Source: an uncultured Christensenella sp. (GTDB lineage Bacteria > Bacillota > Clostridia > Christensenellales > Borkfalkiaceae). From it: 64,000 nucleotides of DNA. Under the pieces are notes generated by a model that was given only the letters and a program-made list of their open reading frames with translations, ran no database searches and had not been told where the DNA came from. Where the stretch lies: NCBI GenBank assembly GCA_905203015.1, contig CAJKUC010000008.1, positions 32,373 to 96,372 of the forward strand, read 5' to 3'. Each line of letters opens with the position of its first letter. Position 1 is the first letter of the stretch. Positions 58,402 to 64,000 of this stretch are shown here, piece after piece. The translations under genes and the position numbers were made by a program.

Positions 58402-59688
58402 TTACGCGTCGGTTTTTTCTATCGCTTTCACGTACGAAGCGAGTTCCGTTTCCAGTTTAAACGCGCTGCCCGTGGTGGCAGCCGTGATCATGGCGTTACC
58501 GAGCCCCTGCATGGGCAGCCAAAGCGTGGAAGGAACGTTCTTCTGCGTTTTTGAATATTTCAACTGAGTTTCGATCGCCTTCGCGCAAGCGTCGCTCTGC
58601 ACGTCTTCTTCCCCGCGCGCTTCTTTGTTTGTGGGAACGAATCCGCGGTCTTTGAATCGGCGGATCTGATTTTCTTTATTCGTGTAAAACTCCGCGAAAT
58701 CGAGGGCGGCGGTTTTATTTTTCGAGTATTGCCCCACGCCCATCAGTTTATACCCCGCGAAAGCCGTCAACTGTTTCTGCTCTTCTCCGCTGCCGCCGCG
58801 ATCGTAAGTGTACGTGGGCAATTTCGCCACGCCGAAATTATCTTTCAGATATCCGGAAAACGTCTTTTTGTTCCAGATACCCGAAGTGGCGGCAATCACC
58901 GTACCGTCGGAAAATCCCGCGGCGATCGTGGAATCGTTCGCGTCGGGCAACACTTTTGGATTCGACACCGTTTCATACAGCGCCTGCGTCACCTTTTTCC
59001 CCGTATCGCCGCCGAAATCGGTAGTGATCTTCGTTTCGGCAAACGAATCGTTATACGTCACTTCGTAGCCGAGCCCCGCGCCGAAATAAAACGAGGTGTT
59101 ATACCAGCCGTCGTTCAGCGGCATAGCGAATTTTTTATTCGCGCTGCACTTGGCAAGAATTCCGTCGAGCGAAAGAATATCTTCTTCGTTTAAATATTGC
59201 TTGTTGTAATAAAGAAAGAACGTGTTATCCGTATAAGGGAAAGCATATACGCTTTCTTCCCCGCCTGCCGACACCGTGGCGGAATCCACCGATTTTTCGT
59301 CGTTGTTCTCTTTGATCCGCGTCAGCCTGTCGCCGCCGATACGCGAAAGCGCGTCGCCTGCAATCAGTTTCAGGATCTGATCGCTGGAAAAAGAAAATAC
59401 GTCGGGCGCGGCTTCCACGTCGGTAAGAATTTTCGTAGCCACCTCGTCTTCCCCCTGCGCCACGAAACGAAATTCGTATTCCGTATCCGCATGCGCCTTT
59501 TTAAAATCTTCCGCGATTTCTTTCGCCAGATCGGTATCCATCTGCGAACACCACACGGTGAGCGTTACGGTGCCGCCCGTCATTTTTTTACAGGATGCGG
59601 CGGCTACGGCCGTTACGGCAATCGCCGTTGCCGAAAACACGGCAAACGTTCTCTTTTTCGCCTTGATTTTTCTTTCACGATTCGTCAT
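58402..59688 (-). CDS. malE: Sugar ABC transporter substrate-binding lipoprotein (MalE-like)
   Basis: A 428-residue extracellular solute-binding protein of family 1. The signal peptide with lipobox AAASCKK places the lipidated cysteine at residue 33. The mature part begins GGTVTLTVWCSQMDTDLAKE and shows the family pattern of two lobes, with YAFPYTDNTFFLYYNKQYL and MPLNDGWYNTSFYFGAGLGY near the binding cleft. Maltodextrin is the likely ligand, because a 4-alpha-glucanotransferase gene lies directly upstream and the permeases are MalF/MalG-like. AGGAG precedes the ATG. A possible -10 box TATAAA near 59765 has only a poor -35. Confidence 0.9.
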   Translation of the reverse strand: MTNRERKIKAKKRTFAVFSATAIAVTAVAAASCKKMTGGTVTLTVWCSQMDTDLAKEIAEDFKKAHADTEYEFRFVAQGEDEVATKILTDVEAAPDVFSFSSDQILKLIAGDALSRIGGDRLTRIKENNDEKSVDSATVSAGGEESVYAFPYTDNTFFLYYNKQYLNEEDILSLDGILAKCSANKKFAMPLNDGWYNTSFYFGAGLGYEVTYNDSFAETKITTDFGGDTGKKVTQALYETVSNPKVLPDANDSTIAAGFSDGTVIAATSGIWNKKTFSGYLKDNFGVAKLPTYTYDRGGSGEEQKQLTAFAGYKLMGVGQYSKNKTAALDFAEFYTNKENQIRRFKDRGFVPTNKEARGEEDVQSDACAKAIETQLKYSKTQKNVPSTLWLPMQGLGNAMITAATTGSAFKLETELASYVKAIEKTDA

Positions 59689-59861
59689 AATTGTTTCTCT
59701 CCTTTCACGGATTTTGCGGCGTGTTTTTCACGCACACACCTATTTTCGGTGTTTTCGGCGCGTTTTATACTTTGAAAAAACAAAACGGAAAAATTATCCC
59801 CGAAAGCGAAAAAATATCGGAAGCCGCGCAGGAAACCGGCACCATGAATTGCTGCCGGAAA

Positions 59862-59904
59862 TAAAAAATTCCGACAAACCGGAATAAACTCCGGAAAGTC
59901 GGAA
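59862..59904 (-). terminator. Intrinsic terminator of malQ (two-part stem)
   Basis: An outer TTCCGAC/GTCGGAA stem and an inner CCGGA/TCCGG stem separated by a symmetrical AAA/AAA internal loop, followed on the minus strand by TTTTTTA. It separates malQ from malE, so the transporter may have its own promoter or use readthrough. Confidence 0.85.
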
Positions 59905-59969
59905 ATTCGTTTTTAATGTTCCGCGCGCATTTTTCGCGAACATCGGGCGGAACGCGCTTCGTCCGCCGA

Positions 59970-61577
59970 TCAACGGCGATATTCTTTGCCGAGCGCGAGA
60001 ATCCTTTCTTTCACCGCAGAAGAGAAAATCTGCTCGCGGGAAAATCGGTAACTCCAGTTTTCCGTGGAAAGCGTAGACGGAGAATTGATCCGCGATCCTT
60101 CGCCGAGAGCGAGAATATCCTGCATCGGAACAACGCAGAGAAACGACGGTGAAGCAAACGCCAGCCGCACCGCGTCGGCGCAATATTCCTCCGCCGTTTT
60201 CGCCTGCAATTCAAACCCCGCCTTTTCGCATTCCGAGGCGAAATCCGAAGCAAAGCGCGCACGTTCCAACTCGGGCAATTTTTCCGTGTATTCTTTAAAC
60301 GGCATATTATCGTGCGTGCCCGTATACGTCACGCTGTTTACGGGAGAATTTGAGGGCTTGTTCGTATTTTCCGCGTTTCCGTCGAAAGCAAATTCCAGCA
60401 CCCGCATTCCGGGATACCCTACGTTTTTCATCAGCCTCAGAACGCCGTCGTCGATCAGCCCGAGATCTTCCGCCACGATTTCCAAAGAATGCATGCCGTC
60501 AAACAACGCTTCTTTCGGCCCGTCCAGCCATCGGCCCTCCCGCGCAGACGTTGCCGCGGCGTCGATCGAATAATAACGATCGAAAGCGCGGAAATGATCG
60601 ATCCGCACTATATCGTATAAATCAAATGCTTTTCCGATACGATTTTTCCACCAGGAGTAGCCGTCTTTTTTCATATCTTCCCAACGATACACGGGGTTTC
60701 CCCAAAGTTGCCCGTCTGCTGAAAACGCGTCGGGAGGCACTCCCGCTTTTTGCGTCTGCAAACCGTTTTCATCCGTCTCGAAAAGAAGTTTACCGTACTT
60801 CCACATCTCCACGGAATCGCCCGAAACGTAAATCGGCATATCCCCGAAAATTTCTATTCCTTTTTCATGCGCGAAAGCGTGAAGCGCGTTCCATTCGCGT
60901 AAAAATTCGTACTGCGTAAATTGCCAGAAACGTATTTCTTCTTCGTTTTCTTTCGCAAAAGCCGCCGCTTTTTCCTCGGAATAGACGGCATATTCGCCCC
61001 ACTTTGAAAAAGGAAGATACCCGAATTTTTCTTTCAGCGCCATAAAAAGCGCGAAATCGTAATATTCGCCTTTTTGCAGAAACGAAGCGAAGCCATTTGC
61101 GATTTGTTCCGGGGCGTGCGGAAGGCGCGAAAACGCCTTTTTCAGAAGAGGAACGCGCCTATAAAACAGGCGTTCGTAATCGATGCGTTCGCCTCCGCAG
61201 AGTAAACTGCCGCAAAGCGGCTCGAAATCTCCGTTTTTACGAGCCGTTTCCAGATCTTCGGCTGATAAAAGCCCATCGTTTCTCAAAGTTTCCGGATCGA
61301 TGAAATAGTAGTTTAACGCATACGAACAAACGGACTGATACGGGCTGTCACCGTACCCCGTAGGCAACAGCGGCAGAATCTGCCACACTTTCATGCCCGC
61401 TTCCGCAAGATACGAAACGAATTCGTACGCCTCTTTTCCCAGCGTGCCGATACCGTATTCCCCCGGCAATGAAAAAATCGGCAGCAGCACGCCGCTGCGC
61501 CGTTTTTTCCGGGCATATTCCGTTTCTTTCTCTTTTTGCATGCCGACGGCATTCGTTTTTTCTTCGTTTCTTTCCAT
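59970..61577 (-). CDS. malQ: 4-Alpha-glucanotransferase (amylomaltase, GH77)
   Basis: A 535-residue cytosolic enzyme that disproportionates maltodextrins. Family landmarks: RRSGVLLPIFSLPGEYGIGT at the start, SPYQSVCSYALN, the nucleophile aspartate in YDIVRIDHFRAFDRY, the acid/base glutamate in EIVAEDLGLIDDGV, and the third carboxylate in YTGTHDNMPFKEY. The length is normal. AAGGTG lies ahead of the ATG. A consensus promoter (61618-61646) and a perfect inverted repeat between promoter and gene (61588-61615) suggest repression by a LacI-type or similar regulator. With MalE-MalF-MalG it gives uptake and processing of maltodextrins. Confidence 0.95.
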   Translation of the reverse strand: MERNEEKTNAVGMQKEKETEYARKKRRSGVLLPIFSLPGEYGIGTLGKEAYEFVSYLAEAGMKVWQILPLLPTGYGDSPYQSVCSYALNYYFIDPETLRNDGLLSAEDLETARKNGDFEPLCGSLLCGGERIDYERLFYRRVPLLKKAFSRLPHAPEQIANGFASFLQKGEYYDFALFMALKEKFGYLPFSKWGEYAVYSEEKAAAFAKENEEEIRFWQFTQYEFLREWNALHAFAHEKGIEIFGDMPIYVSGDSVEMWKYGKLLFETDENGLQTQKAGVPPDAFSADGQLWGNPVYRWEDMKKDGYSWWKNRIGKAFDLYDIVRIDHFRAFDRYYSIDAAATSAREGRWLDGPKEALFDGMHSLEIVAEDLGLIDDGVLRLMKNVGYPGMRVLEFAFDGNAENTNKPSNSPVNSVTYTGTHDNMPFKEYTEKLPELERARFASDFASECEKAGFELQAKTAEEYCADAVRLAFASPSFLCVVPMQDILALGEGSRINSPSTLSTENWSYRFSREQIFSSAVKERILALGKEYRR

Positions 61578-61587
61578 GCGCTTTCAC

Positions 61588-61615
61588 CTTTCGTAAGTAT
61601 GTCCGTTTACGAAAG
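61588..61615. promoter_or_regulatory. Candidate operator of malQ
   Basis: CTTTCGTAA (61588-61596) and TTACGAAAG (61607-61615) form a perfect 9-bp inverted repeat with a 10-nt spacer, starting 2 nt beyond the -10 box. The position over the transcription start fits a repressor site. The regulator gene is not in the window. Confidence 0.65.
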
Positions 61616-61617
61616 AT

Positions 61618-61646
61618 ATTATAGCGTTAAAGAAAAAAAATGTCAA
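61618..61646 (-). promoter_or_regulatory. Consensus sigma-A promoter of malQ
   Basis: Perfect TTGACA (61641-61646) and TATAAT (61618-61623) on the minus strand with the ideal 17-nt spacer. Such a strong promoter would need repression, in line with the adjacent operator. Confidence 0.9.
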
Positions 61647-61688
61647 GCCCGCGCCAAAGAAAAAACTCGTTTTTTTCGCCGAAAAATA

Positions 61689-61704
61689 TGCTTCACGTGA
61701 AACA
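61689..61704. promoter_or_regulatory. parS-like site (ParB/Spo0J binding)
   Basis: The 16-mer TGCTTCACGTGAAACA matches the Firmicutes parS consensus TGTTTCACGTGAAACA except at position 3. The central TTCACGTGAA palindrome is intact. It lies in the 300-bp gene-free stretch between malQ and the small ORF after sigK. parS sites are concentrated near the replication origin. Confidence 0.7.
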
Positions 61705-61877
61705 CAATTCGTCTTTTTGTCTCTCATTGACTGAGTCCGCGCCGCCTTTATGCTCCCGGTATAACGCGCCGCGCTTTTTAACATACGGACATTTTCAACA
61801 CGAGAAATTCGGCGCTTTTTTCCAATAGTCAAAGAATACAGGCACATGCAACGCTATTCTACGCTTTTATAACGCTT

Positions 61878-61967
61878 TCATATTACGGCGATGCAATGTT
61901 GCAACGTTTCTACGTCATTTACCGACGTAATACTTCTGCGGGTATCGTTTAGATGCGTTTCAGACAT
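61878..61967 (-). CDS. Possible 29-residue ORF after sigK
   Basis: A short open frame starting MSETHLNDTRRSI, 23 nt after the sigK stop, with GGAAAGG about 6 nt ahead of the ATG. It has a single cysteine and no hydrophobic helix. The ribosome site and position are the only support. The gap 61705-61877 beyond it shows no further gene. Confidence 0.3.
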   Translation of the reverse strand: MSETHLNDTRRSITSVNDVETLQHCIAVI

Positions 61968-61990
61968 CGCAAACCTTTCCGATCGCACGT

Positions 61991-62707
61991 TTAATCGTAA
62001 AAATCGCGAACGGAAAGAGCCTTTTTCAAACGCGAAATCGCGCGTTTTTCTATCCTCGACACATACGAACGGGAAATCCCGAGGCGTTCTGCCGCTTCTC
62101 GTTGCGCTTTCGGCGCGCCTCCCTCCAAAGCATAACGCATACACACCACTTCATATTCCCTTTCCGTGAGCACGCTTTTAATCTGCTTTAAAAGCCGTTC
62201 GTGCACCACCGATCTTTCTACGTTCTCGAATACGCCGTCTTCTTTTTCCGCTAGCACGTCGAGAAGCGTAAGTTCGTTCCCGTCCTTATCCAGCCCCACG
62301 GGATCGGAAAGCGACATCGTGTTTTTATGTTTTTTATTCGCGCGGATCAGCATCAGAATTTCGTTTTCGATGCATCGCGCGGCAAATGTGGCAAGAGTTG
62401 TGCCTCTCCCCGGCTGATACTTATCGAGGGCTTTGATCAATCCGAGACTTCCCACGGAAATCAGATCGTCGGTTTCCGCCGCGCCGCGATATTTTTTCAC
62501 GATATGCGCCACAAGCCGCATATTGTGCTTCACCAACGTTTCCTGTGCCACACGGCGTTCGGAAGAAGTCTTTCCTTCGTGCAGTTGTTTCAGGTATTTT
62601 TCTTCGTCTTCTTTGCTTAACGGTTTCGAGAACGAATTTTTTCCGCCGATAAGCCCCGTGAGAAACCCGATCTTACATAAAAAATTCCAGAATACGCCAA
62701 GCAACAT
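61991..62707 (-). CDS. sigK: Sporulation sigma factor sigma-K, uninterrupted, with pro-sequence
   Basis: A 238-residue late mother-cell sigma factor. The first about 22 residues (MLLGVFWNFLCKIGFLTGLI) are the hydrophobic pro-sequence removed by SpoIVFB in Bacillus. Region 2 shows HNMRLVAHIVKKYRG and DDLISVGSLGLIKALDKY, then LATFAARCIENEILMLIR. The DPVGLDKDGNELTLLDVLA linker is typical of sigma-K/sigma-E. Region 4 ends in the helix-turn-helix GISRSYVSRIEKRAISRL. The coding sequence is continuous, so no skin-type element splits it. I use the ATG at 62705-62707 with GGAGGG; the longer frame adds eight residues. Confidence 0.95.
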   Translation of the reverse strand: MLLGVFWNFLCKIGFLTGLIGGKNSFSKPLSKEDEEKYLKQLHEGKTSSERRVAQETLVKHNMRLVAHIVKKYRGAAETDDLISVGSLGLIKALDKYQPGRGTTLATFAARCIENEILMLIRANKKHKNTMSLSDPVGLDKDGNELTLLDVLAEKEDGVFENVERSVVHERLLKQIKSVLTEREYEVVCMRYALEGGAPKAQREAAERLGISRSYVSRIEKRAISRLKKALSVRDFYD

Positions 62708-63330
62708 TTTTCCCTCCCCAGGCTTATGCAAAATTGTTCTTTCAGGCGTTTTTCTTTTGCTCCCTCCCGGAAGTTTTCTTTGGCTTTTCCAAGTGTTTTT
62801 CTCTTCGATTTGCTTTTTCGGTTTGATTTTTCTTTTCGGTTTGATTTTTAGCGAATTTTCGTTTCCAGATCGATTTTTCTCCGCTTTTCATCTTTTATCC
62901 GCGTTCTCATTCCGATTGCTTTTAATCGAAAAATCTTTCGTGATAGAAACGCCGCGAAAGACTTACGGAGTACGGAGCAAACATCAAAGATAGAAAAGCA
63001 AATCATAAAAACTTCCCGCTATAACGTAACGCTATTCCGCTGCGGGTCTTCTGCATATTTGTGCATGTTTGCATTTTTCATCGCTTCGTCTGCCGTGCTT
63101 TCTCTTTCGCTCTTTCTTATGTTTTATTTTTTCTTATTAAAACGACAAATTCCGCCGTTCCCGACGCTTTTTATTGTATGCCCGAAACGAAATACTCTAT
63201 GACTTCTCTGACGGCAATCGCCGTAAAAATATATTTTTTTCTGTCGGAACACGAATAAACGAACGAGTAAATTGCTATCTCCGCAATCGCCTCTAAAAAA
63301 CACAGCCACAGAAAAAACGCAAACAAAACG
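62708..63330. other. Gap between rnpB and sigK; two doubtful small ORFs
   Basis: About 620 bp, A-rich on the minus strand, with an 18-nt imperfect direct repeat around 62813-62850. Two short minus-strand frames exist: 49 residues at 62742-62891 (MKSGEKSIWKRK, very basic, weak ribosome site) and 51 residues at 63171-63326 (TTG start, hydrophobic FAFFLWLCFLEAIAEI). Neither has strong support, and the second begins at the rnpB terminator. No promoter with good boxes was found for sigK, in line with sigma-E/sigma-K control. Confidence 0.4.
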
Positions 63331-63362
63331 AAAAAAGCCTCTTCCGAAAATACGGAAGAAGC
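63331..63362 (-). terminator. Intrinsic terminator of rnpB
   Basis: GCTTCTTCCG pairs with CGGAAGAGGC around a 6-nt loop and is followed on the minus strand by TTTTTT, about 20 nt after the RNase P RNA 3' end. Confidence 0.85.
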
Positions 63363-63381
63363 ACGAATTGTTCAAAAAGGA

Positions 63382-63747
63382 GATACGAGTCTATCTGTAA
63401 GCCGAGTTCTGTCGTGTACGGTCATTTATCTAGATTTGCCGTCGCCGACAAATTCAAGCGATATTCACGGCGGTCGTCGGGCGGACAACCCTGTACGACG
63501 ATCGCCCAATCTTGCAGCGGATGGGGTTTACATGGCACGCCGCGTTACCGCGACGTCGGTGAGCCCTTACCTCGCCTTTCCACCCTTACAACGACCTCCG
63601 CTTGCGCGAAAAAATCGTTGCGGTTTATTTCTGTTGCACTGTCCTTGAAGTCACCTTCACCTGACGTTATCAGGCATCCTGTCCTACGCTGCTCGGACTT
63701 TCCTCACGGTGCTTTCGCACCCCGCGACCGTATAATAAACTCGTATC
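63382..63747 (-). ncRNA. rnpB: RNase P RNA (bacterial class)
   Basis: The catalytic RNA of tRNA 5' processing. On the minus strand the ends pair as P1, GATACGAGT with ACTCGTATC, which fixes both limits within a few bases. Universal segments are present: GAGGAAAGTCCGAGCAG at the 5' side of P4, CAGGTGAAGGTGACTTC, the CAGAAATAAACCGC region, GGTAAGGGCTCACC, and the 3' P4 strand region ending ACAGAACTCGGCTTACAG. Length is about 366 nt. A promoter (63758-63786) and terminator flank it. Confidence 0.96.
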
Positions 63748-63757
63748 TGTAATTTAC

Positions 63758-63786
63758 ATTATAGCACGTTTATTTTGAAATGTCGC
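63758..63786 (-). promoter_or_regulatory. Promoter of rnpB
   Basis: TATAAT (63758-63763) with GCGACA (63781-63786) 17 nt upstream on the minus strand; the start would fall within a few bases of the P1 stem, as expected for a stable RNA. Confidence 0.75.
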
Positions 63787-64000
63787 GCATTTTTACGCAT
63801 ATTTTTTCTTTTTTTATTTTTGTGCATATATTTTTATCGTTCAATCCGCCGATGTTTTTAAAATTGTTTTGATCAGCAAAACCCCGTATTTTCCCGTACA
63901 AAAAAATACTTCATCGCGCAATCATTTCATATCGGCGCCACGTACGAGTGTTATGTCAAACATTATATTTATGCCACGCATAGTATGAAATATCATATAT
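63787..64000. other. AT-rich sequence at the right edge
   Basis: About 210 bp of AT-rich sequence to the window end. I see no open frame, hairpin or recognised motif in it; it may be the start of a longer intergenic region. Confidence 0.5.

Noticed and set aside
61584..61847. Minus-strand open frame of 87 codons
   Set aside because: It overlaps the malQ promoter, operator and the parS-like site and encodes low-complexity sequence.
63171..63326. Hydrophobic 51-codon frame (TTG start) after rnpB
   Set aside because: It begins inside the terminator region, uses codons (GAG, ATA, AGA) unlike those of neighbouring genes, and has no convincing Shine-Dalgarno. Kept only as a doubtful item in the gap description.

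Overview
The window reads as a chromosomal segment of an endospore-forming, Gram-positive Clostridia-type bacterium of moderate GC content. A gut lineage such as Christensenellales is my guess from overall gene style, not something the sequence proves. Evidence for a sporulating Firmicute: a complete spoIVA, an uninterrupted sigK with its pro-sequence, a YtxC-like gene beside thrS, a T-box leader on thrS, an L20-type leader on infC-rpmI-rplT, RNase J, and the TrmR/TrhP wobble-uridine pair. I see no insertion sequence, prophage, CRISPR array or recognisable defence island; this is mostly core genome with a few accessory loci.

Layout, left to right. 1-6.5 kb: start of a glutamate dehydrogenase, tRNA-Arg(CCT), a bicupin protein, an intracellular GH20 hexosaminidase with an N-acetylhexosamine-kinase-like enzyme, and a membrane nucleotide-sugar 4,6-dehydratase. 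6.5-18 kb: translation and RNA modification (RluA-type pseudouridine synthase, YebC, a SpoU methyltransferase, infC-rpmI-rplT, thrS, leuS) plus a TIM-barrel isomerase and a YtxC-like protein. 18-23 kb: Trk potassium uptake (trkA-trkH) preceded by two different CobW-type GTPases, one with a strongly His/Asp-rich metal-binding insert. 23-32 kb: a same-strand run of RNase J, trmR, trhP, asparaginase, oligoendopeptidase F and an M29 aminopeptidase. 32.5-35.6 kb: an unusual 846-residue protein built on a 19-residue repeat, and a 57-residue small protein. 35.8-45.6 kb: an ABC exporter, spoIVA, HEAT-like and TPR-like proteins, Hsp33, a methyltransferase and a DUF624-like membrane protein. 46-49 kb: lysine/diaminopimelate genes asd-dapA-dapB. 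49-52 kb: gltX and a ketopantoate reductase. 52-61.6 kb: a maltodextrin locus (malQ, then malE-malF-malG) followed by a secreted tyrosine phosphatase and a surface protein with four 58-61-residue repeats. 61.6-64 kb: a near-consensus parS site, sigK and the RNase P RNA.

Of 46 protein genes called with reasonable confidence, 42 are on the minus strand; the plus-strand genes are leuS, asd-dapA-dapB and the tRNA. Together with the parS-like site at the right end, this suggests that the replication origin lies to the right and that the fork crosses the window from right to left. Several start sites were moved from the longest reading frame to the nearest start with a Shine-Dalgarno sequence. infC appears to start at a rare ATC codon.
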